Assembly: GCA_036971615.1 (NCBI GenBank)
Contig: JAYKKR010000011.1
Location: forward strand, 620,001 to 684,000
Length of the DNA stretch: 64,000 bases
Reading direction: 5' to 3'
Source: Amyloporia xantha
Lineage: Eukaryota; Basidiomycota; Agaricomycetes; Polyporales; Adustoporiaceae
This document shows, piece after piece, positions 13,073-24,307 of this stretch. Every line of letters begins with the position of its first letter. Position 1 is the stretch's first letter. The position numbers and the translations under genes were made by a program. Under the pieces are notes generated by a model. It did no database searches. It saw nothing but the letters and a program-made list of their open reading frames with translations, and was not told where the DNA came from.

Positions 13073-15741
13073 ATGTCTAGTTCCGGCACTACCGAAGCGA
13101 AGGTCCCACCAACACCGACTTTGCCATGGGGCGCCTCCGCGCCTCCGCCTCCGAAGGGCCCATACTCACCAGAGAAAGCACTTGACGATATACCAGCCTT
13201 GAGTTATGCACTTCATTTGTTCCTATCGTCGCACATGGTGGAGGCAGAGGACTACTGTATGCAATGTGACCCCAAAAGGTACGATTACCCTGAGGACTCT
13301 TGGACCCGGCCGCGCATGAGTGGTGCTAATCGTTCCTTAGGGAGCGTCTGTACTTTGCCACTGGATATGGATTAATCCAGTGCTTCAAGGGCCTGATGTC
13401 ATTTGAAGACGAGGTACCCGTTCCGCGTATGTGTCAATTCGCTCTACTCACGAAGGTACTAGGATCTCCAAGCTGGTCTGAGTTATGTACGGCGCGGCAA
13501 CACCATCGCAAGCCAACATCGTAAACCCTCGGCATCTTTACCCACACGCTTAGCAGGTCTTGTAATGGGATCTCTGAACACTTCAGGCGTGGGATGGATC
13601 AAGAGCATGACGCCAGTACAGCGCCATGCCGAGCTCGTATACGCAGAGAGTCTATTCGAGAAGGTGCAGTAGCCCATCCCAAGTCATACCGCACGCCCTA
13701 CTCATGTGAAGTCTTCGAACGCAGGCGCTTCTAGGCATCGTGTACTCCGGAGACTGGCTCGCTTTCATCAAAGAAGCGTGAGTATTCCGTTCCACGAGTG
13801 AGTAGCTGATGCCTACGCGACCCGGATTCGCAGACTGAATATGCGAACCACCATCAATATCTACCGCCAACTAGGGAAGTACATCGAAGTCGCCGATGCT
13901 GAAGCGCAGGCGAGGGGCGAAGGGCCGGAAGACAAGTCGATTGACCCCCATTTTCGAGCCGGAGTCTGCCTGGGCGTCGGCATGTCCAACGTGATCCTCT
14001 CGCTCATGCCGTCCAAGGTGCTCACCGTCTTCGAGCTTTTTGGATACAAGGGCGATCGTCATACCGGGCTGGCATATTTGATGAAGCCGGGCGGGTGGTC
14101 AGCAGAATCTTCAGAACCGGCTGTCAGCCTTGGTATGTGTAGTGCACCTTCCTTACATCAGCGCTCCAGAACGCTAATCTCTCTACAGAACAGGAAGGTA
14201 TCCGCCGTGTGATGTGCGATATGGCGTTGTTGTTCTTCCATCTAGTCCTATCGAGTGTCACATTTGATGGTGTTGACATCAACATGGCACAGAAAATCCT
14301 TGACTATCACGTCGACCGGTATCCCAATGGTGCATTGAAACCCTTAACGTGGATTTAACAACCCACTAACGACCTTCCTTCTGCTACAGGTGTATTCTTC
14401 CTGTTTGGTCGAGGGCGCCTCAGTCTCTGTCGCGGGCAGCCGACGGAAGCCATCAAATATTACACGCAGGCGGTAGAAGCACAGAGCCAATATCGGAATA
14501 TGCATCATATCTCTCATTGGGAAATCGCTGTGGCGCATCTCGCTTTGTGGGATGTTCCCGCGTCATTACAACGTTGGCGGACGCTCAAAGACGAGGCGAC
14601 GGTCAGATTTATTTCATTTCACCGACCGATGCATATTAAAAGTCGTCGTTAGTGGTCCAAAGCTACGTATGCCTATGGTGCAGCCGTCTGCTTGCTGCAG
14701 ATAGGGGGCGACAAGCAGCGCGAGGAGGCCGCGCAACTCATGGACAAGGTCCCTCAGCTGCGACAGCGTATCGCGGGGAAGTCCATACCGTTGGAGGTAC
14801 TTGCAACTGTGATGAGCTCATCCTAATACATGATCAACCTTATCCTCTTTCAGAAATTCATTGCGCGCAAAGCGCGGAAATTCCAAGACCAGGGTGGGCG
14901 CCTTGCCCTCCCGGCGCTTGAACTCGCATACATCTTCTTGGCTATCGGGCGTGCACCGCGAGAAATTATCACCGCCAAGATGTTGCCACCCATTGAGGAA
15001 CTGCTCGCCAAGCTCAAATCACACAGCACTGACCCGTCCACATATGAAGGCGGTCACGGATACTGGGATGACCTCTGTTTAGCGCATTTCTTGAAGGGAA
15101 TTTGTCTGCGTTATGTCGCATATCCAGTACGTTGTGTTCGATTCTTACCGCATCGCGAAGTATCAGACAATGCTGGTGTCGTAGGATATGGACGTCGTGA
15201 TAAACCCAGAAGAGAAGACCAGTATCTCCCAAGGCGATGCGGAACGGGATGCTATGCTTGCTTTCGAGTCTGTCTTCGCAGATGGTGGAAAAATCACCCT
15301 AGATCACCATCTCATCTACTATGCCCGTATGTTGATGATGTGCACTTGGTTGCCACTTTTTGACCCCCGTGTCCTTTCAGATTACGAATATGGTCGATTA
15401 TTGGCCTGTAAAGGAGACAAGCAGGGCGCCAAACAACATTTAGAACTCATCATGTCCGGTACGTCTGGTGCTTCGTGCAGATGCAAATTTCTGTAATTTA
15501 CGAGCGACTGCACTAGGTAAACCTCTTGAGGGTCCTGGTGGGAATAGAAAGGTATGTGAGACTTCACACATTAACAGTGGTTGTACTGATGATTTATTTT
15601 CAGGGCAAATATAGCATGGAGGTTCGGACTGTTGTCGCGTCTGAGGGCTTTTTAGCTGATCTAGATACATTTTTGCAGAACGCTCTCCATGTGCGCACGC
15701 ATGCAGCTCTCGAAGCCCTCGACCGCAAAGGGCGCTTATAA
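13073..15741 (+). CDS. IML2: Iml2/TTC39-type TPR protein (DUF3808 family)
   Basis: There are thirteen exons: 13073-13278, 13341-13413, 13463-13663, 13725-13777, 13834-14132, 14189-14329, 14390-14601, 14653-14796, 14854-15126, 15185-15326, 15381-15458, 15517-15551 and 15604-15741. They sum to 1995 nt, or 664 residues, without frame breaks; all introns are GT-AG. The family features are an N-terminal helical repeat (ALSYALHLFLSSHMVEAEDYC, with ERLYFATGYGLIQCF after it), HAELVYAESLFEKALLGIVYSGDW, then the conserved SLMPSKVLTVFELFGYKGDR block and C-terminal TPR-like repeats (FLFGRGRLSLCRGQPTEAIKYY). Yeast Iml2 sits at the mitochondrial outer membrane and cytosol and has been linked to clearance of inclusion bodies and lipid droplets; animal TTC39 proteins are relatives. 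The role here is inferred by family. Length is close to the yeast protein. Confidence 0.92.
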
Positions 15742-16042
15742 CTGTCGTCATATCTTTGACTGCCCTCGTCCGCAGTGCTATGGGCGATGTCGTCTTCCTG
15801 ACCTCGGAATCGGATCTTCTCTAATGTTGATTTCTATATACGCAGTGCTTGGTACAATGTAGGTCTTACCTTGGACAGTGAGCACGTACAGTATGACATA
15901 TTATCTACCCAAGCTTTAGGGAAGCCCGGCGTACATGGCTTTTGTATAACTATAGGACGATGGTAGAGCACCACTATACCAGACGACTTTACGGACAGGT
16001 ACTACTGACTGACTCCTCAAGATTGGTGCCTGCAATCATTAC
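15742..16042. other. convergent intergenic gap
   Basis: This 301-bp gap lies between the 3' ends of the IML2-like gene (+) and the terpene synthase (-). It presumably holds both transcript ends; no distinct signal is seen. Confidence 0.4.
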
Positions 16043-17347
16043 CTATGCTACCAACTGGACTACAGGGACCGCGACGTCTCGTCTATGCAAGTCTTTGTCG
16101 GGCAGGCATTTCGGTAACAGCGGCACACAGCGTGTCTTCTGGATCTCCAGACCCTTGTCTCCGAAGTACCGCCTACTTTCAAAGCTCCAACAATTGATCG
16201 CGCGAGCCCAGTTCGCCAGCCCTAAGGTATACTCGTTTACTTGCTTGTCGATCTCGGGCCCCCATGACGGCACGTCATTTAAACGGCGAATGAACTTCCT
16301 CTGCATCTCGTGGTGGTAATCTACGGCCCACTTGATGGCGTGTTCGATGCCACAGCTGAATTCGTGCATCACGACGGTGAGGACGTTGTGATGCTCGTGC
16401 CCGGTAGCCTGTTCCCTGTTGTAAGAATTCAGGTCCTGCAAGGAGTCGACGTCAGGATCCGATCGTTCATTTTCTAACCATTGCTTCATCTAACGCAGTA
16501 CTCACATTGTCAATCACGATAATATCGGCGATGCAGGCTGCGAGCTCCACAATGGCCGGGTGGTAGAATACCTCGTCCGGGAGATTCAGACCAAGCTCGA
16601 CAGGCACAAACGATGGGTGGGCACCAGCGTTCTGGCGCCGGTTGGTCATGTAGCTTTCGATGGTGCGGATAGTATTGCTTTCGCGATCGGCGGCCTCCGA
16701 GATGACAGATTCCAGATACGCCGTGAAGGTAGCCAGAAAATGTTTCTGCGAGCTCGGACTCGCTGTCTTGATCGCCAGTGCCCAGAATCTAAGTGTTGGC
16801 AGCAGTTATAGGGTATTCTAAGGTTATAAGTGTTTCAAATATAACTTACTGACGTGTGATCTCCCCTAGAACGACCTCCCCTTCTGGACGGGATTTGTCA
16901 GGATTGTTCAGTGCATCGACAATGATGTCCACCATCTGGCGACAGGACGATGCATCTTCGACGTCGGTATATTCATCAATGACAAAAAACAGGTTCATCA
17001 AGTCGCATCCCGTGCGCAGGTGCTCTATGGATGCATAAGAACGTGAGAAAGACGCTCAACCGATGGTCTCCATGGCATACCTTTACTGGCCCAAGGGTAC
17101 GCGAGAGACGCGAGACGGCCTAACGGGGCAGACAGTCAGACGGGAAATGGTAGTGCTCTGCTCAATCGCACATACCAAAATCGCATGCGTCAAACGCACA
17201 CTGCGACTCTGGGGTGAACGGCTGGAAGCTTTTGAACCAAGCGTCCGATGCCGCCTTCACTTCCTCGTAGTGAGGGTTGATCGTCCGCGGCCAGGGCCAG
17301 GTGGCCATAGTCTCGGGAAGATAGAATGTGCTCAGTTCTGCAGACAT
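16043..17347 (-). CDS. sesquiterpene synthase (class I terpene cyclase)
   Basis: There are five exons on the minus strand: 17176-17347, 17081-17119, 16850-17024, 16506-16788 and 16043-16435, giving 353 residues, the usual length for basidiomycete sesquiterpene synthases. The metal-binding aspartate motif DEYTD is at residues 87-91. The NSE motif has N223, S227 and E231 (NDLNSYNRE), and its Asn and Asp are split by an intron. The Arg-Tyr pair near the C-terminus is R312-Y313. These residues bind the Mg2+ cluster and diphosphate, so the enzyme should be active, probably on farnesyl diphosphate in the cytosol. Which product it makes cannot be read from the sequence. No P450 or other tailoring gene is recognisable next to it. 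A ruined paralogue lies at 2693-3990 on the opposite strand. Confidence 0.93.
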
Positions 17348-20300
17348 AGAGGGTTCGATAGCGCTGCGAAGACAAGGTACACAGAAGATGAACTGATGTG
17401 AGGATATCTCGACTAGTATCAGCTTGCTTGACGTCTCTCCTTTGACCCCATTTATACCTCTGCCAGGGGTGAGCAGCCTGCCTACGGCGAACACATTTCC
17501 TGCAAACAACCATGCCTATCTGGACGAGCGCGTTCCCCTAAAAAAATTCAGCCAGCCCATTGTTCTCCGGGAACGCCACGAGAATGAATCATGGTGAACG
17601 TTCTGACGAGTGAAAGTGCCACCGATCAGCAAAATTCTGCACTGCACAAGCGGCGTAGCGTTCGTAGCAGTTCTACTAAAGGGATAGCACGCACGTTGGA
17701 GATGCAATGGAAGCCTGGCACATTATCCGGTTGAGAGCGGGCGTACTGGAGAGGATTAGCGCGAGTGGCGATCCATGCGCGCCGGATGCATCTGTCACTT
17801 TGAGTTCAGTGGTCCTTGTCGTCCAGTCCGAGCTGGTCACCAAGCCTTGCCAAACCCACCTGGTCGTGGTAGATATCGGTGCATACCAGATGAGCAAATC
17901 GAGGCGTTCGGACCGTACGTATCTCGCAAGAGTACGGATACGATCCCTCGTTCATTCACGGAGTGAATCTGTTGAGATCACAAGTGCGCGTCATCAGAGC
18001 TCGTTGAGCTAGGTTGAGCTGTTTGAAGAATCGTGTCCTGCCGCATGGATTTGCAACAGGTATTGGAGCTCTGGAGGTGTGTGGATAATGCGTATTACCA
18101 GTCACGGTCTCATCGGCGGCGCCTGCCTGCCAGGCATGTACAATCGGACAACGCGCGGTCGACAATGTTGCGACATCGTTGCTCGGGCGACTCGGGGACG
18201 AAGTTCGCTGGGAGTTGGGCCGATGTCGGGCGAAAAGCGTTGTATCGAAGAGATTGCCGCCTACTGGAAGGCAAATTCTGCTAAGACCTGAATATGGAGT
18301 ACTGAGTACTGAATATTGAATGCTTGTGTCATGAGCATGGCACGGCCTTACATACCACAAAGCAATCGGAGATACAAGCCTGTTGTGCGAACACAGCGCG
18401 ACTGGCCGCAGAGAACAAGCAACATTGAATCATGCACTCTCGTCAGACAGAATGCAGGCCTATTCGTGTTAGAGGGAGTGCTCGGACGCACAGATCACGT
18501 GATTTAGGCGCCCATACGTCGTACATACCTGTGGTCTCTGCCTGTATCTATCCTTACTTGGTTTGAGACGGCGATGCTCCGCACGCCCGAACCCAAATGA
18601 CCTATGCATGGGCCTGTTCTCACTGTAACACGTATTTCAGTCTGTCTACAATTTCTGGGGAAAAAGATTCATTGAAGTAAAAGCGTGCCAGTATTGGCCA
18701 TATGTATGGAGCATCTAATTTGAAGCATGATCACGAGGCAAGCGCAAACAAGAGTCCTCTCCTCCCTTCTCTTCTTCATTGTGATGAGACTGTTCTCTAC
18801 AACGACGAAGACTTGATGCAGACTTAGTGGCCACTGTGCAGAGACCAAGACTCACGTGCATTTTCACGTGAGTGGAGTCTAGTAAACCACGTGATATGCA
18901 ACATGGACGCGTCTAGCGCATCCGACAGCAAATAAATCCCATTCAAAAATTGGTACAGACATGTGGAGCAACATGGGCAACAATAGCGCAAAAATGTGGA
19001 ATTTTAAAACCAAAAGCTACAATGCGAGACTAAGAACATTGCACCGAGACGAAAGAGAACGTGATCGCTGATACGACCTACGAAACCCTAACCCCTAACC
19101 TGGGTGCGACCTAAAGGGACTAGAGAGACGCTGAATAGTCTTAGTGGAGGGGAGTTAGCAGCAAGGGTGTCCCGCGGTTCGAGTGAACACGAGAAACGCC
19201 TTCGAAGAAGGCTACGAACGCTAGGGAACGGTACAAGGTAGCTCGACACGTCGTCGAGGCTACTCGAAGGCTGTGTAAGGTTAGCGAGACGCAGTGGAGA
19301 CAATCGAAGCTCGATAGAGCTCTTCGATGTATCGTAGAAAGAACAGAAATGCTTCGACGGGGAGGACTTAGCTATAACGCGGTTCGAGGCGCAACGCAGT
19401 TCTTCGACAATAGTCGAAGTCGATCGTAAGATCAAAGGTTCGACGAGACGGTATCGACGAGTGGACGCAGTAGACGAAGTTTCGAAGTAACGCAGCGATG
19501 AACGAAGTGACGCAGTAGAGGACTTAGACGCAGGGCGAACTCGACTTATGAGCTCTGAACTCGAGGGGGAAAAGGAACTTTTATTTGGGAGAGAAATACG
19601 ACATGTTTTATACTACGAAAGGAACGCTACGACTATCGAGAGTGGCACACTAGTACGAGTGGCTTTGTATTGTCCTACACGAGTCCGCCTCACTGAGTGG
19701 CACATATCGAGTCCATCGGTCGAATGACATCATGCCGAACGCGGAGATGAAGAGAAACATACGAGACACTTCGGACCGATATCCGTCGTCGAAGGCACGC
19801 CGCGAGGCTCGATACCTAATCGGGAAAGACCGGATGCGTCGGTGTGGCACGAAGCGATGCACGCGATGGACGAGCGGCGTTGAGGGGCTCTATTGTTCGC
19901 CGAATGCGGAAGATGGTCCTGGATCTAAGAGCGAGGCCTCGGAACGACCGCACCGAGCTTCGAGCAAGCGTAGCAAACGGTCGAAGACGTCGAAGAGTGT
20001 CGAAGGGTACTGGGCGTCGGAAGTAACGTGCGTAGCATCGAAGGACGTCGAAGGCGAAATCGAAGACTTGGGTGACTGAGCCGAAGTGCCGGGCGGGATG
20101 CGAATGCCGAAAAGAGCTGTATCGGGGCCCAGAGGGGCTTGGCGCCTATCATCGCTTAAACGTTTAGGTTCCAATGGGTGGAGCCCTTATGTAATCACCA
20201 CTCACCGTACATCAATTGATAACTTGTGCAGAGATGGCGATGCTCCGCACGCCCGTTACCAAATGACCTATGAGCATGAACACACTCTGACAGTGCTCAC

Positions 20301-21360
20301 ATGAGGAAGCAACCCTAGCAGTGTTCTCTATGAATAGGATTGGATTGTAATAAGTAGGCGAGTTCGCCATGATAATTCTACAGATACTTCGTAGACAATC
20401 CCGTACCTACTGTCTACATAGGGCGGTGCCCTCGCAGACAATAAATGGAGACCAAAAAAGTAGGTGAGAAGAAAGTACTGGCGAGAGTATCCCAAGGTCT
20501 ACTCAGTACTGCCCATTGTTAGATCATTGCAACGAGGAGGTGAGATGGAAGTACAGGTGAGAGTAGTCTGAGGTCTACTGCTTGTTGTAATCTTCCTCAT
20601 CATCATCGACAAACACGCACATCGCACGGATCCAGGTGATGTAAGCACAGACAGCTCTTTGGAAACAATATTGCATGACTGAGTCTGAGTCGTCGAGAGA
20701 GTGCCAAGGATTGTACTGTCTACACTTCATGCGGGAGCCCCACCATGCCAAGGACTCCAGAGCTGCACGGTCATCAAGACTTGCGAAGCTTTCCACAGGT
20801 GAAAATTTATCGATGAGAGCATTTTTACCAGGCATAGAATATCACATAATTTTACGCTCCTTGCACAGAGCCTTTAGCTGAGATACAATTAGCCTAGAGT
20901 GATCCACAAAGAAAAATGATGCAATTGTAGAGTTCTCAGCCATGGGAGTGAAGTACTTAGGCGACCTGAGGCGAATCTCGAGAGTGGTAGACGAGTCCAA
21001 GACCACGAAGCGACGAGTCCAAGCAGAAGCTCAAAGGCTCGCTCGCGACGTGTCTTGCATGTGAGATTGCACGTGAGCTTGATTGCAATCCACGTGATTA
21101 ATGTGCAATACTGTCTCTCACGCGATAAACTAAAATGCGAAAGACAAGAAAAAAATACGCAAGTCGACAGCACACTGACTGAAGCCCAATATAACAAAAT
21201 AAACCTGCAATAAATTATGTGGACCCTCCAGCAACACCTGCAATACGGAATGGAGAGTAGGCACATGATCGGATAAACGTTTAGGTTCCAATGGGTGGAG
21301 CTGATTTGTCAGCACCACACACCGTACATGAATTGATAACCAAATGACAGGTCATTTGGA
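17348..21360. other. gene-poor repeat-rich interval
   Basis: No convincing gene is seen. The contents include a telomere-like ccctaacccctaacc at 19086-19100; a low-complexity stretch rich in TCGAAG-type words at about 19100-20080; a repeat of about 55 bp at 18568-18625 and 20232-20290; a repeat of about 70 bp at 20157-20230 and 21275-21345; a repeat of about 62 bp at 20393-20455, also present inside the hAT element at 39571-39632; and a diverged 40-bp tandem duplication at 20463-20580. CACGTG words recur near 18850-18900 and 21060-21100. An ATG-started minus ORF of 86 codons at 20575-20835 (acidic end DDDEEDYNKQ) has a protein-like composition and could be a transposon fragment. Confidence 0.5.
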
Positions 21361-22305
21361 ACAGCCGTTTGCAGAACATATGGCGCGTGATCGAAATTTC
21401 TTTTTTTGGACAAATATATACATTCTACAGTATATCTGTATTAGCTCAGTCAATACATGTTGGATTGTCTTGAAAATTGGAGCAATGAAATGGCATTGAA
21501 AATCCAGAGGGGATGGTCAGCTCAGAATTTTAAAATAATAAGTTTGAACACTTCACAAGAGAGGCATCATGAAAACTCAATATATCTGAATTTCTGTGGC
21601 TCCTGGGTCTTTCTGGAATTATCCCTGAATATACATTGTCCATACCACTCATATAAAGGGGACTGCCAATTTATTTTGGCTTTTTGTAGCCTGCCCATAT
21701 GACCTGTGGTTCTTGCACCATTTCATGCCAGATTTCCATCTTTCCAGAAACCAACAGAAATATTGTACGCACAAAATAAATTGGCAGTCCCTTTTATATG
21801 AGTGGTATGGACAATGTATATTCAGGGATAATTCCAGAAAGACCCAGGAGCCACAGAAATTCAGATATATTGAGTTTTCATGATGCCTCTCTTGTGAAGT
21901 GTTCAAACTTATTATTTTAAAATTCTGAGCTGACCATCCCCTCTGGATTTTCAATGCCATTTCATTGCTCCAATTTTCAAGACAATCCAACATGTATTGA
22001 CTGAGCTAATACAGATATACTGTAGAATGTATATATTTGTCCAAAAAAAGAAATTTCGATCACACGCCGTATGTTCTGCAAAGCATCAGCAAAATCAAAC
22101 ATTTGTATTGTTTACCTTTTTCTCCTTATTTGGACTTGATGTCTTGTGTAAGGAAAATAAGACAATCTATAATGTCTTGCCCCAATGCAATCGACACTCT
22201 TTCTGAGTCCTTTGATGCCTTAGTTTCCTTTTCTGGTAACATAAGACGCAACAAGACAAAAAAGGAAAATAATAAAACACGTTGATTTTGCTGATGAACG
22301 GCTGT
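21361..22305. mobile_element. fold-back element with 311-bp inverted repeat
   Basis: Positions 21368-21678 and 21772-22082 are reverse complements with no length difference (coordinate sums agree at both ends) and only a few mismatches seen (two near the outer end, one near the inner end). The loop is 93 bp. Outside the arms, ACAGCCGTT (21361-21369) is matched in inverted orientation at 22297-22305. A second inverted pair, CATCAGCAAAATCAA (22084-22098) with its complement at 22282-22296, bounds the right-hand part, so the whole may be one 945-bp composite element. The DNA is AT-rich, unlike its surroundings. No target duplication is clear. Open frames inside are mirror images of each other and are not taken as genes. 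Confidence 0.8.
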
Positions 22306-22519
22306 AATCCGTGCTATGAGTAGCCTTCGGTTTAGGTGTCGGTGTATGTGTCGGGTTAGCTGTTTTGGTGCCTGCTCTCCCTTCTGAGTTCCTAGGAGTA
22401 TATCTGCTCTCTGAGCACCCCTTTGTGTCTGTGTTTCCTTTATTCGCGCGACAATTCGTAGTAAGCTGACACAGCCTACTGGCATAGTTAGGCTCGTATC
22501 AGACTGTGTTTATTCCAAT

Positions 22520-22523
22520 GCGG
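22520..22523. repeat. target-site duplication of LTR element (left)
   Basis: GCGG immediately precedes the left LTR and is repeated at 38565-38568 immediately after the right LTR. Confidence 0.75.
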
Positions 22524-22911
22524 TGTAAGGCTTGGTGCTCCTCCCGCTGTGCGATAAGCACACCTGGAAGGAACAGATCAATGAGTCGAAGGGGAAGGGG
22601 AGTGAAGACGTTCGCAGCGTCTGGCACGGAGGATGGGCAAGAGAGAAAAGAATTGATTGAGCTAGAAACTCGTAGGTATATGGGGGATGCTTTATGTGTG
22701 CTATCCCAGTCAAGTCGCAGTCGCAGTCCTAAGTACGCAGTAGATATCCCGAATCGCAGTAAAATGGGTCAAGCCGCTTGCTCGCCCTCTCGTAGAAGTA
22801 AAACGCAGTGTAGCTCCGCTGAGCAAGAAAACCCGGTCGCGTGAAAGTCAAAGTCCCAGTCGCAGCTCGTACCAGATGGTAGATGCCCCTTCCCCCTCGT
22901 CCCCCTTCCTC

Positions 22912-22919
22912 ATATATAC
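22912..22919 (+). promoter_or_regulatory. TATA-like box of the LTR-embedded plus-strand gene
   Basis: A TATATA core lies about 140 bp upstream of ATG 23055, followed by a long CT-rich leader (repeats of cctcccgct) of the type often seen before fungal start codons. The same sequence occurs in the right LTR near 37478-37485. No expression evidence is available. Confidence 0.45.
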
Positions 22920-23054
22920 CTTGTCCCGCGTGCGCTGCCACGTCACTCTCCCTCCCGCTTCCTCCCGCTACCTCCCGCTACCTCCCCTCCGACTCTTCCC
23001 CTGACCTACTTATCTTCCTTCCGCGCGCTCTTCCCTCCCTTCGCCTCACTCGCC

Positions 23055-23854
23055 ATGTCTGAGCCTGCCGAACCCACCGACCCCATCGGTTCCCTCCACG
23101 TCCGCCGCTACCTCCTCCTCGTAGACGTGCTTCGCGCTGAGTGCGTTGTTGAGCCTTCATTCCGCCCTTCCGATCCGGGTGCTTGGCTTGCCTGGGCGCA
23201 CGGAGTGCGCTGGCTGCTGGTTCGTCCACCTTCTCCTTTACTTCTCTTTCCTTCCCCTCACGTCCCGTCCCGCAGCGCCTTGCCTATGAGGCTCGAGCCC
23301 AAGCCATAGCCGCGGGGAACCTCACGCTCCCTCCGCTCACTGCCTTCGTCACCCTCCGCGAGCTCGTCCACTACATCGACTCGATCTTCCGCTCCTCCCT
23401 GAGCCATCGCGGTGCAGTCCCCTATCCTGGGATCGCCTGGAGCCCCGACGAGGTTCGTTCCAATGCGCAGCGGGACGAAGCTGGTACTCCGCCTCCCCTC
23501 CCGTTGTACACGGAAGATGCCTTCTGGACCCCTCCCCGCATCGCCGAGGAACGTACCGATGAAGCTTTAGAACGGCTCGAACTTGTCGCCCGCCAGTTCT
23601 CGGACACTTTGGACCGTATGCGTCCCTATCCGCGGGCGTTCGAAGACCTAGAGCACTCGATCCGTGTTGCCGCTCATGCTCTGGGAGGGAGGGGAGGACG
23701 TCGGGAGGGAGGTCCCTCGCGGGCCCGTACCCCTGCGGAGGAGGATTTCCGTTACCACCGGGAGACTATTTATCATCCCCCGCGCCACCGCTCGTTCTCT
23801 GACATCGGCGGGGAAGGGCCCGACGCTCCCATCGACTTGTCGACCGTAGATTAG
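23055..23854 (+). CDS. LTR-embedded accessory protein (left LTR), antisense to gag-pol
   Basis: Exons are 23055-23219 and 23276-23854 with a 56-bp GT-AG phase-0 intron, giving 247 residues. The protein starts MSEPAEPTDP, contains LHVRRYLLLVDVLRAEC and GAWLAWAHGV before the intron, and continues with a mixed-charge helical region (TDEALERLELVARQFSDTLDRM) and a tail rich in Arg, Gly and Pro, ending DLSTVD. There is no signal peptide, membrane segment or known catalytic motif. It lies wholly inside the LTR, on the strand opposite gag-pol, and both LTR copies keep the frame and splice sites open; the two differences seen are missense. I do not recognise the family. The position of its first intron resembles that of the genes at 24308 and 26390. 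Confidence 0.65.
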
Positions 23855-24307
23855 CGTTCCGTCCTGTAGTCGTTCCGTTCGAATGCCATGCTTGCTTCCG
23901 CCGAGCTCCTTTGTCCCGCGTGATCGCATCTCCTCCGTTCCGCTGTCTCGTCCTGCCCTACCGTCCGTTCATAGGGTAGCGCATACCCATTCCTTACACC
24001 CCCTACCCACTTAAATTCCGACCGTCCTCGGTCGGTCCGCCGTCCTAATCCCCGAGCAAATCCCCGGGCCTTCAGGTCGTCCGATCATCGCAGATACACG
24101 CGATCGGGCCGCGATCGCGTTAAGATCGATAGCGCTGGGGCACGCGCCCACCTCGAGGCGCCCTGCCGCGCATCCCGCTGCTCCCACAGAGGCTGCCAAA
24201 CGAGGGGAACGGCACCCGCTTCTTCATCCCTAACGTCCTCCCTTCCTCCGACCTCGCCCTTTACCCCCACTCTCCCTTCCCGACCTCGACCCGCTCCCTC
24301 CACAACC

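Larger units (their letters stand above)
22524..23998 (-). repeat. 3' LTR (left copy)
   Basis: This LTR is 1475 bp, TG...CA, with 7-bp inverted ends TGTAAGG/CCTTACA. It is identical in length to the right copy and I found two substitutions between them (near 23634, R versus Q codon, and near 23804, I versus V codon, of the embedded gene). It contains a complete spliced gene on the plus strand. Confidence 0.95.

Noticed and set aside
17500..18300. possible gene fragment on minus
   Set aside because: Some stretches look protein-like, but no frame is continuous and no domain could be recognised.
19086..19100. chromosome end
   Set aside because: Only about two repeat units, internal, with genes on both sides.
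21457..21993. two identical-looking proteins on opposite strands
   Set aside because: They are mirror translations of the two palindrome arms, AT-rich and without homology.
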